DNA of 64,000 nt from Xenopus tropicalis. Its lineage: Eukaryota; Chordata; Amphibia; Anura; Pipidae. A model generated the notes under the pieces. That model was not told the origin of the DNA, did not search any database, and saw nothing but the letters and a program-made list of their open reading frames with translations. The translations under genes and the position numbers were made by a program. The stretch is from the NCBI RefSeq assembly GCF_000004195.4, contig NC_030677.2, forward strand, positions 98,422,829 through 98,486,828, written 5' to 3'. Below are positions 13,786 to 26,479 of this stretch, one piece after another. Position 1 is the first letter of the stretch. Every line of letters begins with the position of its first letter.

Positions 13786-14414
13786 TTAGGGGGTTACCCA
13801 CAGGACATTAGCATTCATAAAATGTACCACGTTTTTACTCGTCTGCCACAAAAAGTGACATGATTGCTCAAAGAATAAATAATATTCATGTTTGATATAA
13901 GGGTCATTAAAGGTTAGCAAACTGTTTCCTGTTCACTAACATATAAATTAAAGTGCTTTTCTCTAACGAAAAGGGAGCCAGAGGTGACTGAGTCATGACC
14001 TCCAACTCAATGAATCTATACATTTATTGTTTGTTTGGTGTTTGCTTGCATTTTACTTTTAAAGCAACTGGAGCCAGAGGTTATTTTATTCTTTCATGAT
14101 CTCCCAGTAATTAATTGTTGGTACATTTGCTACCAAGGCTGTCACCATTTAGAAAAAACTTAAGAGAGCCTCATATACTAGGATGTAAATACTGCAACCT
14201 GCAAGAGACGTTACATATATGATAGAAAATCATATGCATACAAGAACTGAAATATAATATGGTCAATAAATTTGCAGGAAATCTTACTGGAAACCACTGA
14301 GAAAATCCATAATATGTCTATTTACATTAAAATATGTACTAATACATTTTCCTGGCAGCACATCATGCAAAAATAGATGTTGCATACACAAGCTGACTGG
14401 GTTTAATACAAAGT

Positions 14415-14545
14415 ACTGGAAAACTGCTGAACAAAGAGCTAAATAATTTAAATACCGCAAATAAAAATTGAAGACCAACTGCAAACTGTCTCAGAATATC
14501 ACTCCACACATCAAACTAAATGTTAATTTAAAGGTGAAAAACCCC
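14415..14545. repeat. end fragment of TTAAAGGTGAACAACCCC-type MITE
   Basis: Carries AAGACCAACTGCAAACTGTC and ends TTTAAAGGTGAAAAACCCC then TTTAA, matching the end of the copy at 25195-25625. Confidence 0.65.
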
Positions 14546-14649
14546 TTTAAGTCTATTTTAAAATATAAACAATGCAATTAGTCCTTCAATGTTTGAAGTC
14601 ATTAAGTTGAATTACGGCACCATCGTGCCTTCACCATGACTATCTATGA

Positions 14650-14719
14650 CTAGATAGATAGATATTAGATAGATAACTAGATAGAAGATAGATAAATGAT
14701 AGATAGATAGTCAGATATC

Positions 14720-14796
<77 letters not shown>

Positions 14797-14873
14797 CAGT
14801 AGATAGTCAGATAACAGATAGATAGATAGATAGATAGATAGATAAATGATAGATAGATAGATAGTCAGATAAC

Positions 14874-14907
<34 letters not shown>

Positions 14908-15006
14908 ATGATAGATAGATAGATAGTCAGATAGATAGATAGATAGATAGATAGATAACAGATAGATATTAGATAGATAACATAGAAAGAAGATAGACAG
15001 ATAAAT

Positions 15007-15042
<36 letters not shown>

Positions 15043-15045
15043 TTA
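14650..15045 (+). repeat. GATA tetranucleotide microsatellite
   Basis: About 400 bp of GATA repeats with interspersed CAGA runs. A sub-unit (ATAAATGATAGATAGATAG then TCAGATAACAGATA) repeats about every 70 bp, giving a higher-order structure. Confidence 0.95.
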
Positions 15046-15791
15046 AAGTGCCCTTGTAGAGTGAGTGATTACTATCATTAATTCAAGTGATTTCTGACAG
15101 CTTCACCTTTCAGTGTGAAACTGCTCTGTCTGTGGGTAGAAGACAGATGATCAATGTTATCCAAGATATAGGCAGATTTTAAACAACTGGCGATACATTT
15201 TATCCATCAGAGCAAGCTAACTCTAGCTAATGTATTCAAAACAGTTGCTAAATATAGTGATCCAGTTTGAGGAAAAAATGGATTTTAGTCCTATCCTGCT
15301 AAAAATAAAATCTTTAACAATATGTGTTTTTTAATTGTTGTTTAGCAATTAATGGCAGGTAAAGTTAAGCTTAACAGCCTTTAACAACATATCAGCCTAT
15401 GTATCCTATCAGTAAACGTGTCACCATTGGGAATAAGAATCATGCACTCCAGCTCTTTTATATAGCTTTTACCTCTCGAATGTATGTTGTGAGGCACCAC
15501 TCGTGCTTTGGTTCCTGGAGTTTTAGCATTTTATTTAGCAATGCCATACCAAGTGGTGTTATGAAAAGAGGACTAGGTTCTAGCTGTCTTTATAGAGTTT
15601 TTTTTTTTTTTTACATTGTTCTTTTCAGCCAATCTATATGGAACAAGAAGTGGAGTTTTCTATTTGCTAGTTCTATTGACAACATACGGCCCACAAGCCA
15701 TTGCTACAGAATAGATTTCCTGACTGTATTTGGAAGTGTCTCTGATAGGGCTCTGTCTGTTCTATATGACTGAGTATGATTTTTTTGTTTA

Positions 15792-16237
15792 TTAATGGAG
15801 AAGGAAAGGTAAAAACTAAGTAAGCTTTATCAGAAAGGTCTATAAAAATTCAGCTTTAAGCAAAAGAAGCAGGATTTCTTGTCTTTGTTTTCCTCTGCCA
15901 GCGTCTGTGTAGCTCTCTCCTCTCTACCCTCTCCTTCTCCCCCCTCTCTCAAGAATGCTAGGAACTCCCCCCCCCCTTAGGGATGTGTGATCTGAGCCAA
16001 TCAGCAGGAAGCTTCTTCATAGACCTACTAACTTTGCATGTACACCGATCTTGGTCTCGGTGCAGGAGCAAGGCATTATGGGAACTTTCTTTACAGAGCT
16101 CAGCATTTTTTTTCCTATGAGGCTTCTGATCATCTGAACAGGAGAAATATGGGGAGACTTAAGGGCACTATTGAGAGAACTGAAGGTATGCCTGCATCTT
16201 GAGATTAACTCTTTATTAGCCTTTCCTTCTCCTTTAA
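15792..16237. mobile_element. T2/Kolobok-type MITE (GGAGAAGGAAAG ends)
   Basis: 446 bp bounded by TTAA. Left AATGGAGAAGGAAAGG and right CCTTTCCTTCTCCTTTAA are inverted. The interior includes AGTAAGCTTTATCAGAAAGG, found inverted in the copy at 25622. Short frames inside are not genes. Confidence 0.8.
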
Positions 16238-16249
16238 AGATGAATTTTT

Positions 16250-17731
16250 CAAAAACCAATATTTTCCTATAAAGCATTCCAAATACAGTTTTACCATTTC
16301 CCGGTAGTGTATGTGCAAGTCCACTGCAATGTACTAAATGAGCCCTTAGGGTTTGTCATTTTAAACATATTGCTGAGGCTAATAAACCCACTTTGTGTCT
16401 TCTTTTGTGGTTTAGATGTCATTTGGGTAACATGTAGATACTGATGCTAACAAAAGTATTTTGTATAAAATTTTAAATCTACTTGTAAGTGCATACCTGC
16501 AGCTAAATTTCCACGAATAATGAACTTTTTTTGTATCAAAGGGGATCATTTACTCTAACAACATAACTCTTATTTAAGATTAGGTTGTTGAGTGCATAAC
16601 TTAAGAGTCACTTACAAACACAACTGTGTATGTAAGCTGCTAAAACTGATAGAAATGTTGCACTTCTTGACACCAGTGGCATTCATTAAAGGTATTTAGT
16701 CTGAACCTGCTCCTGTATGGCTGCACTAAGTGCCATTGACCCTGGACGTGGTTGTAATTCCAAGGTTCCCATAGCATGTTGTGTCAATGAGTAAAACAGA
16801 CTTGTACTACAAGAATCATGTGTCATGCTATTGTTATGTTGTTTGCTAAAAATGACGCAATCGCCACTTTTACAATTTTGACCACAACTTTTGCTCGATT
16901 CTCAAAAACGTAAACTTGAGATTCTGTCCATTTTAGCGCATCAGCTCAGGTGCAAATAAGCACACAGATACAATGGCGCTGGAATTGTGGGAAATTGTTG
17001 CATTGAGGGTAAAAAACATTTTATTTACAAAAATTGCACTTTACACACTACATTGTGTTTGTAAACTACCCTCCCAATGTCTTTTTATATGAATATGCGC
17101 AGGAAACAGGTTTCTTTCCAAAATAGAACAACATCATAATTCTGCCATCCGTCTATACATGTATATCTCTTAGGTAGCACTCCTTATTGCATGCATTATA
17201 AGTTCCTTCCTTAGACTGCATATGCCATTGAGGCAGGGACTAATGTGAATTATAATGTAATGTCTTTGAAGTATATACGTAAAAATATAAACCATCGTGT
17301 AATTTGGAGCTTTTGGATAAAGTTTTTGGAATCCAAAACCTGTGCCTGCAGCAATAGCCACTAACCAACACATCAACAATCAATAATTTACCAAGTCTAA
17401 TAGCTGCGCAGAATAAGCGAGAAAGAAAAGTATTATAAAATAACTGTTGTTCAACCAAATATTGTTTATTTTATTTTTACATGACGGAAATCAATAGCCA
17501 CGTGTTTCCAGGTTACTTCCTCTGGTGCATCTACTGCTTTTACTGTTACACTGTTATTCTATGAAACAACAAACATATAGAATGTTCCTACTGCAAAAGA
17601 ATCTGTTATCGAATTGATTCCCAATGGAAGACTATAGTTTTTACTGCCTGTGGTATTCAATCAAATAACCTCAATGCCTAGTTTATACAGGAAAATGGGT
17701 TTGATTCATATTATCATTATCAGTTTTGAAT
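16250..17731. other. intronic non-coding sequence
   Basis: No recognisable gene or repeat end; AT-rich. Confidence 0.45.
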
Positions 17732-17834
17732 TACAGTGAAACCTCTTTTTTACATACCCTGATTTTAAGTTTTCCCAGATTTTACACCATTTTGTGGATG
17801 TCCTGAAATAATTTAAAATGGGGGTTCTACTGTA
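17732..17834. mobile_element. short MITE with TACAGTRRAACC ends
   Basis: About 103 bp. Left TACAGTGAAACCTCTT and right GGGGTTCTACTGTA are inverted. The ends resemble Tc1/pogo-type non-autonomous elements, and a terminal TA is present on both sides. Confidence 0.55.
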
Positions 17835-18173
17835 AATTATTCTGCAGTGCTTTACAGAGATTTTTTTTACTATTTACATGATTCCCTGCCCAAGTGGAGC
17901 ATAGGTCCCTGTCACATTCACACATAGTAGGCTTAATCAGGAGCCACACTTTTTGGAGTGTTGAAGGAAAATCAGGAAGACATGGGAAAAAATGACAAAT
18001 TCTCTTCTGCTACTGCTGCTGCTCAAGATGGAATTGGATAGGAGTCAAGGAAGTTTTGGGGCAGGAGGGATGTGTGTTTAACCTGGGCCTCAATATGAAT
18101 GTGCATCTCATACAAAAGACTAGCTGAAGTAGGGGGATCTCGGTTTTATTGTTTGTATTTTTTTTCTACACAT

Positions 18174-18394
18174 AGGGGCAAATTTATTAAATGTGAGTTT
18201 AGAGTTTAATACATAAAAACTCACCCACATTCTATTCATTCCTATGGGAATGTAATAAGCGTATTTATCAATTGGTGAACTCTAATTTTCAACCATTAAT
18301 AAATTTGCTTCTAAAAATCCCATAGGAATTAATAAAATGGGGGTAAATTTTTATGTATTAAGGTCTAAACTCACATTTTAATAAATCTGCCTCT
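18174..18394. mobile_element. MITE of the GGGGCAAATTTATT family
   Basis: Begins AGGGGCAAATTTATTAAATG and ends CATTTTAATAAATCTGCCTCT, an inverted pair. The interior has two copies of the TCCTATGGGA core in opposite orientations. Same family as 10466-10580. Confidence 0.78.
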
Positions 18395-18433
18395 AAGTGC
18401 CTCTTCCTCTAATCTTGCCCTGCAAGAAGGATC

Positions 18434-19173
18434 CTAAAGGGGAACTTTTTTGAAAATAAACATTTAGGGACAGATCAAAGTGTAAAATAGAGCTCACCAC
18501 AGAAAAATTCACCCACTCACAATTTATTCCTTTGGGATTTTTATGAATGGGTAAAAATTAAAGTTCTTGAGTTGGTAAATGTACTTTTAAAAATTAATTA
18601 ATTATATAGATTAAATAGAAAGTTGGTGAAATGTTGATATGATGAGCTCTAGCTCTCACCCTTTGATAAGTCTGCCCCTTAATATAAGCTTCATCTCAAA
18701 AAAATAAAATACTTTCTGAAACTAGGATGTTACTCTTCACTGTTCCTCTCAGCATCTGTATCTCTTGATTCTCTCTTCATGCAGGGGTCAGAGACAGACT
18801 TTGATTGACAGTAAGGTTTAATTCCTTTTACCTAGAAGATGTTCAAAATTAGCAGAAATACTTTTTTTCTCTTGATGCAGGTATGTGCCAGAATCGGTTA
18901 TGTTGTCATTTGTTTTTGCTGGAGTCAGTTATCTATGTGAGATCTAACACATGTTCTAGAAGGGGAAACCCCCCTAAAAAATGTATTAGACCTACCTGAT
19001 CAAAATCTGACCCTGCATAAAGAGAGACAGATTGTTGAGGAAGGTATAGTAAAGAGAACTTGAATTTGTTAGAAACGGGACGGCATTTCTAATTTATTAT
19101 TTTTAGAAATATTCCTATTTCCATGAGATGATGTTTATATTAAATTTCAATTTTTGGTATAGTTCCCCTTTAA
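18434..19173. mobile_element. T2-like MITE (AAAGGGGAACT ends), interrupted
   Basis: Left TAAAGGGGAACTTTTTTG and right GTATAGTTCCCCTTTAAG are inverted ends of a Xenopus T2-like family. The GGGGCAGA-type MITE at 18466-18679 sits just inside its left end, consistent with later insertion. Boundaries of the outer element are less certain. Confidence 0.5.
18466..18679. mobile_element. MITE of the GGGGCAGA family, nested
   Basis: Starts AGGGACAGATCAAAGTG and ends CACCCTTTGATAAGTCTGCC followed by CCT. The inverted ends match the 18174 copy, with the TTCCTTTGGGATTTTTATGA interior. Confidence 0.65.
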
Positions 19174-19179
19174 GAATAT

Positions 19180-21045
19180 CTGCATGACAGCACCCAAAAA
19201 TCCACAGTAATGAGAGATAAATATTAACAATGCTAGTCAAGTTGATGCTTTCTTTTTTTGTGTGTTACATTTTTGAAGATTGACAACAGACAACTAGGTA
19301 CATGGATGGACCCCAGTGATTTAATTTGGCATGAAGAGTGTTTAGCTGAAGTAAATCATGTAGGCACTGAATCCCTGTCTCAGGTCATTCATAGCATCTT
19401 AATGATTTAAGGGAGAGAATAGTGCAGACCAACTTGTGGAGATATACTTATTCTATTTATACATTATAGAACAGTGTGTACTGTATACGCAAGTTGGGTC
19501 TGCTACCAAAACATGACTGTTTTACACTTGTACAACACTGAATAAGGCAAACTTTTACACAGTTTCTAATTCTGCATTGCTCACTTTTAGCACTCAGCCA
19601 GAGGTGCCCTGTCTCACTTAAATGCAAGTTTCCAAATCTTCCAGGTATGTTGGGTTAGTGCCCTCTTAGTTTAATTGCTATTTTATATAAATAGGAATCA
19701 CCTCAGCAATTTTGCCAATGTCTGAAGCTTCATGTCTGCTACACAGTGATCAAAAATAGTCAAGTGGATAATAATATTGCAAGACAAGTGTACTCAGATC
19801 AATAACTCTCCTTCTAAACGTCCACTCCCTCTCATTTTTTCTTTTCTGTCTTTTCTCTTTTCATGCTCATTTTCTGCAGCTTGATATTCATAAGAAAGCT
19901 AATTTTTAAGTTTGTGCCAAACGCAACTTAAAAAATCACAATTTGCTATATTTTTACCCACAGTGGAACATTCTTACTAGGGGGCAAAACTTGTTCTTAT
20001 TTAATAAATAGGGTGTAAACTGTACTGTTATTGATGTGGAAGTTCCAGAAGAGGCAGCATTGTGTGCATTTAACTTGCACTGAGAGCTATACTTACCATC
20101 TGTCCAGATCAGGGATATAGTACAAGACTCCTATTGTGGCAGAGTGCATGTTTATAGAGCACAGCAGACACAACTGACAGCATTAGTACAAAGGAGTGCA
20201 TATATAAGGGAAAGCACTTTAATGGAAGGCATTTTGTTGATTGGATAAATTCTACACCCATTTAAAAACCAAGTGCTGCATCTATTACCTTAGTGGACTA
20301 GTGACCTGTGCATAGCAGCATTTTCACAACAGAATTTCTTAACCTATCTTCCCAGTTATGTCACTTTCTTACAGATGGCACACTGACAGTTTGTTTTACA
20401 GTGTCACGGTCACTAGTAAGGCTGCAAGCCTATCTTATTTCTCTGCTGAATCTGCCTGAACCCTAGTGCAAGAGAATTCTGTAGGTCTTTAATGAGTCAA
20501 CTGGATAGGTCTATCAATCGCCCACTTCCCTCCTCCCCACCACCCTTATTTTGATGTACTGCACATCCTTAGCTGCTGTGTAATAACATTTTTCAAGAGG
20601 TGGTTGGGGAGTTGAGTTTGCTTGATCACAGTTGAGGCTGGGGCCATGCTGGTTTGTGAGTGAGGACAGAGAGGGGGTGGGCTCCTGTTTCTGCATTGCT
20701 TTGGCAGAAATCAATACAGATTCAGTTCAAACCAGCTATAGATCAGGTCTCTGAGCAGCTGGCTGTATATAACACAAACAGCAGAAAATAAATCAGAGAT
20801 CAACATATCCAGGCTTGGCAAAACACTTTCCACTCACCCTTACTTGACAAACCTTGCACATAGTTTTCAGTGGGTGTAAACCAGATAAGCAATGGGCGAG
20901 ACCTTAAAATAATTTGGTTCATTTCTATATAATAGCCCCTGGCAAATAACTGTTTTACAGGCACTGCCCTGTCAAGCAGTACAGAAAAGGAGTTAATAAA
21001 TATTTGTATTCCATTGCACTGCAAAATATACATCATTTATCCACA
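19180..21045. other. intronic non-coding sequence
   Basis: Nothing recognised; no supported ORF. Confidence 0.45.
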
Positions 21046-21047
21046 CA

Positions 21048-21049
<2 letters not shown>

Positions 21050-21101
<52 letters not shown>

Positions 21102-21112
21102 CACACACACAT
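21050..21112. repeat. TA then CA dinucleotide tract
   Basis: About 43 bp of TA repeats, then GTATATACACACACAC. The open frame read through it is a repeat artefact. Confidence 0.9.
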
Positions 21113-24100
21113 TTTTACAGCTTCCCTTGTGTAGAATATTTTATTACATTTATATATTTTATACTACTGTGGCAGTGTTGTTAACAGTATTAATCAGGCA
21201 TCTTATTAAATAGAGCTTATAGTTTATGTTTCTGGACCCTAAAATCCAGGGGAATTAAATAAGTTGCTCAAAATTTGTGTTTTAAGGTTATAAAGAAACC
21301 TTACATAAACCTAGAATTATTTTAGTATCACTGCATTTTTTCATAGCAAAATAACACAGCAGTGTTTTCTTATTGATTTTTCTGCATGAGCAATGGCCTG
21401 GCTGCTTTATGTTAAAATATGAAACAGAAAGTAAAATACGATTATTTAAAAAAAAATCCTCTACACAATTTAACTTAATAAGCAACAACAAACATTGGTC
21501 ATTTAAGTAAACTGCTTTTTTTTAAAATAATCATGCTATTTAAATCTATATAGGTTTAATATGAAAGAGCATAAATATGGGAAATATTGTTTAAAACCTA
21601 ATTAACGTTCAAATACATTTATTTCAGTATCTCTAATACTGTAACTGTCAAAATATAATATACTATTAATAGTGATGATTTAATCTGTCCCATTTTGCTT
21701 TGGCAAACAATTTTCCAAATGGTCCACTAAATCCACTAAGTCCACTAAATGCATCTTTTTTTTGCAGCCTCTTTCTGTGTGTCATGTTTTTGCCTTTTCT
21801 GAGCAAATGCATTGGAGACAATGGGCATTTTTTTACTTTTTTAATTTGTTTTCTTAAATGTAAATATGTAAATAATATTAATTTTTAATTAATAATTGAT
21901 TTAGAATTCACCTTAAACTAATGGAAAATAAGCTATTTGCCTTAATCTAAAAATTCCAAAAAACAGCTATTCACATTCGACTACCACACAGCAGTCACTC
22001 CCTATCAATTATGAGAGGTCCTTGCATTCTCTGTCTGTATTACAACACCACATTGAAATAAAAGTAAAATATTGTGTGGTGTTTTATTCTCTTTTATACC
22101 AAGGGAAAATACAACGGTACTATCGGTATTCATTCATTAATACTGTTTTAAAACATCATTAGGGCAGCCCATACTGCAAAACAATTTTAGTTTTGCAAAG
22201 GCCTCAGCACATTCCTCAGGAAAGCAAACGCCTCCCCATTTTCAGATACTTTATGATTGACTCTATGCTGCATTAAATATGCAATTTTGAGAATCATATT
22301 AAAGAAAGAGGCAGGATAAAACTGTATGCAAAACCCAAATTTCAGTATTTTATGTACTGTATTGCTTTTAGCATTTTCCTATAAGTCAAATTTAGTTGCA
22401 GAATTAACTCTGTATCTGTGGAATATGTAAAAACATGCAAACTTTATCTTAAGAGAAAATGAAAAGGGCATTGCTAATAAAGAGTAAATCAAATACCATG
22501 TTAAAAAAAAATATATATAGTAAAAAATAAAGCAAGAGATCATTGTAATCAGGGCCAGGAAAGGAAGATAGCAGAGGTTTCAAAACTGTTCTCCTGTTTA
22601 CACAACAGAGAAACCAATTAATGGACAAATCCCTCATTAGGGTTTAGATGAGGGCAGGGAGGTTGTGGAAGGCCCAGCTGGTAAATGTTGTGGTGGCAAA
22701 CTTACAGTAATCTCCAGAGCAACATACAGAGTATGTATGTATGTATATATATCTAGACAGAGAGAGAGGAAGACAAAAAGCACTGCATTGCACAGGTTCA
22801 GTTGAAGCCTATTTATATGAGTACTCATGCTCTCTCTAGTTGCCTTAAGGGGTAGATGAATTAGATGATTTAAACCTTCCCATAAGTTCTCAACAGAGCG
22901 ACTTATGATACAGTTCTTGCAAAACGAAGAACTTTTTATTATTTTCACTTTTTCTTTGGATAACATCTGAAAGTAGCCTGACTCTTTAGAATTTTTCATA
23001 CTCATAAAGTATAGCTCTTGGCTATGTTAGTGAATACTTTTCCATAAAAGTTATTTATTGATTTCCAAAATGACTTCTTTACTGGACACCCCTGAAACAG
23101 GTGCTTAAAGGTCCATTTTGCTTCCAGCCTTCTGTTCGTGCATCTGTGCAGCCCTGTGGTATTCACATCAGTTTAGGTAATAAAAAGACTGGCTAAGGAA
23201 CCATATAAAGATATCTCCCTTCAATGCAAAAACAGCTCTAGTTAGACCTGCTAAAATCCCACATTATAATGAATAATAAAATGCTTATAGCATGTTGTGC
23301 TTAATGTTCACAGCATGTGCAAAAAACCCATCCAGCTCAGTCCAAGCTTGTGCATTCTTACACAGACAATCTCGCAAACATTCATTTAACTACCATATTG
23401 ATAACTGGATAAATCTATCCTTTATAATACACAGGATTTCTTTTAAAAATATTTAGTACACAAATTAAGGACAAGTAGGTCACTGGGCCCCAAGCAATAG
23501 TAGGGTCACATTACACAGGTTCCAAACTCCACATCTAAAAGCAAAAGGATACTGATATTTTACCATAGATTACGGTAAAGCAGTTAACAGATTACAGGAG
23601 GGTGCTATATTTTAAAGGGGGGCCTGAATTAAAACAAATCAGGATGGCAAAATGCATCTTCATTCATAACACTCATAAATATTATTAAGAAGGCTTTACT
23701 AAAGGCATGGAAATGTAAGAAGAGCAGTTATTAACTGAAAGGATGAGCTCAGATAACACTATTTAATCCTGAATCCTTAAACTATAGGGACCTTCTAACT
23801 CAAAGCCTGAGGAACACTTGGGTGATGCACAGCTCACGATTTCCGAGAAAGCACAGGCCAGATTCTTTTTATCTGCATAGTATGGTGCACGCTGTGTGTG
23901 ATGCATTTTATGTCTTGCGTGGAAAATGCAAATCAAATGATGGGAAGAAGATCCCCTGGGAGCGACTGCGGTATAGAAGTTCTGCTCAGAGGCAACTGAG
24001 CTTTCTGGAAATCCTGTAAAACTTTCCGCTCAGGGAATAGCAATGGAAGACATTTCAAGGTTATGGACAATCGGTAGAATCAGGGAGAAGGAATAGAATC

Positions 24101-25190
24101 GGGGTTAAAAATGAGCCTAGGAAAGGTAATTGATTTTCTTTTTCTTTATATATTTTTAGATAAATTCAGTGGCATTATTCTCCAGTAGACTGGGAAATCT
24201 TTTTTTTAACCCTTTTAACACACACCAGGCATGTGATTATTATTATAATCTTAGAATTATCTTTTTAGTATAAGTATTATCTTTGCTTTATTGTTTCTGA
24301 AGCAAGAATTATTTTTTTCCTAGGAATTATACCTTTTTGTGTATTTTACTTAAACTGTAATGTATACCTTATTTGACATTGTTGTTTATACTTTTGGCCG
24401 CAGTTGATTCTGCGTTTTTAGAATGTAGGGAACAAATGACATTAAAACAGACAAGACTGCATATTTATTTTTCAGTATCTCAAAAGTAAGTATAATTATT
24501 TTGGCTACTATTCTCCCATTACGGCCTATTATTCAGTATGTTTCTGTTTTCCCTCTTAGTCAATGCTACTGGGACACTGTGTCATGCAATCATCGCACAA
24601 TGAACTGGAAGAGCAGGAACATCTGCTTAGACCTGAACAAAGAAGTATTGGATGGCAGGAGTATAATGTCATGCCTTGTAGACCCCTGCACATTTGAAGA
24701 AGCAGGTTGTGAGGCAGGACCATGTGGCTCTTTGCACTCTTACTCTCCCTTGATATTACTCTCACCCAAGTCAACAGAAGGAACTGCCCCTAGGCATTCC
24801 AACTTCCCCAGTCTAAAAAGGCAAACAGATTGTAAGCCATTCAGTAAAAAAGTTTTTTTTTTATCACTGACATTGACATGGCTCTCAAATTATATTACCT
24901 GCTAAAGATTATGGAGTTGTACTATTACATGATAAAAATCTTCTCATACCTCATACTTTAAACAGGAAGCATTAAGACTTTCTGGTTTTCTGGGTTTGAG
25001 CCCCTATTTCAGGTCAACATATATTTATGCCCCCCAACCCTGTAGGTCAAAACAAAGCACTATATAAAATATGGTGACTACTGTGACCTTGCTATCTAGA
25101 AATATCTAGAAACACAAAATAGCATTAATCCATCTATTAATGCCATGCAAGATGGACACCCTATTATTATTAAATAATAATCACCTTTAT
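21113..25190. other. intronic non-coding sequence
   Basis: No recognised gene. A small GTAT/TA tract lies at 22733-22752. The open frames at 22637-23005 and 24501-24905 have no family resemblance and no splice support. Confidence 0.45.
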
Positions 25191-25194
25191 ATTA

Positions 25195-25625
25195 ACTTTC
25201 AGTATGTTATAGAAGGGCCTGTTTTGCAACTTTGCAAGTGGTTGCCATTACTTGTATTTTATAATTTTTTGCGCTTCTCTTCTGACTTTTTCCAGCTTCC
25301 AATTGGGGGTCACTGACCCCAGCAGCCAAAAAACTATTGAGCTGTGAGGCTACAATTTCATTGCTGTTATTACTTTTTATTACTTATATTATTATTCAGG
25401 CCCTTTCCTATTTATATTCCCATCTCTTCTACAAACCACACCCTGCGTGCTAGGCTAAATAAAACCCTAGCAACCAGATTACTGGTGAAATACCAAACTA
25501 GGGAGCTCCTGAACAAAAGTCTGAATAACTGAAAGACCATACAAAATAAAAAATGAAGACCAATTGCAAATGATCTTAGAATATAAATATCTATGTGCTA
25601 CTAAAAAGGTGAACAACCCCTTTAA
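25195..25625 (-). mobile_element. T2-like MITE (TTAAAGGTGAACAACCCC family)
   Basis: Shows the marks of this abundant Xenopus family in reverse order: TTTTTCCAGCTTCCAATTGG, GGGTCACTGACCCCAGCAGC, CCTAGCAACCAGATTACTGG, GAAGACCAATTGCAAATGAT and the end AAGGTGAACAACCCCTTTAA. Its right TTAA (25622-25625) also forms the left edge of the next MITE. The left boundary is approximate. Confidence 0.78.
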
Positions 25626-26098
25626 AGGAGAAGGAAAGCCATTTTGGCATTTTACTTCCAATAGATTCGCCACATTAGTGCCACCTAGAACGCTATATTT
25701 ATTCAGCAGAAAGCTTTACTATACCTGAGTAAAGAGCCCTAGAAGCTATCTCTGACAGAAGCTGCCATTTTAGCTTGGTCTTGGTAGCTTCCTGCTGCAG
25801 TTATAGCTGTTGGAAGCTCAGATCACACATTTCTAAGGGTGGGGGAAATGAGTTCTTATGCATTCTTATGGGAAGGGGGAGCAGGAGAAGGGAGGGGGAG
25901 ATGGAGAGATCTGAGCAGACTCAGGTCCCAAACCTGAATGAGCCCTAAAAGAGAGATAGTCTGATACCGAACAACATGTTCCCAAGAAAGGAGACAAGAA
26001 ATCCTGTGTTTCTTTTGATAGAGGACTCAGTGCAGCTTTTCTATGAGTGCTTATGGCTGTATTTACATAGACCTTTCTGATAAAGCTTACTTAAATTT
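25622..26098 (-). mobile_element. T2/Kolobok-type MITE (GGAGAAGGAAAG), right end lost
   Basis: Starts TTAAAGGAGAAGGAAAGCC. Near its right side CCTTTCTGATAAAGCTTACTT is the inverse of the 15792 copy. The expected final bases are missing where the L2 fragment begins. Confidence 0.75.
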
Positions 26099-26475
26099 CA
26101 CCCCCCACTGCTGCTCTCTACATTTGGAATGCCATCCCTGAATTCCTCTGGAAAGAATTCTCCTTCAATCTCTTCAGAACTAAACTCAAAGACTCCCTCT
26201 TGTAACCCTCGAATAGAATCTGAACTGGAACTGGCAGTGCCACCCACTGTTACCTGCAGCACTAAACACCCTCCCAGTTAGACTGGCATCCTCTTAGTCA
26301 CTTAGCTCTGTGCAATCCTTCATGCAACTGTACTTTTTATTTATTTGTATACATTATTGTACTCTGTATTTATGTATTTATTTCTGTAATGACAACTACT
26401 TGTTTATTGATGTATTGTTCTGCTGTACTGTGCTGCATATATAAGTAGCTCTATATAAATGAAAAAATACATTCA
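26099..26475 (+). mobile_element. old L2 LINE 3' fragment
   Basis: Translating from about 26115 gives LYIWNAIPEFLWKEFSFNLF followed by RTKLKDSLL. This parallels the last residues of the reverse transcriptase ORF in the younger L2 copy at 49.0 kb. The 3' tail ends with the GTGCTGCATATATAAGTAGC and TCTATATAAATGAA type motif common at L2 ends. It is 5' truncated and mutated. Confidence 0.75.
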
Positions 26476-26479
26476 TACT

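Noticed and set aside
15399..15773. 124-residue ORF on the plus strand
   Set aside because: Contains a homopolymer-derived Phe run, has no family resemblance, and is followed by a MITE.
24501..24905. 134-residue frame on the plus strand
   Set aside because: Starts with TTG; no domain or splice context.
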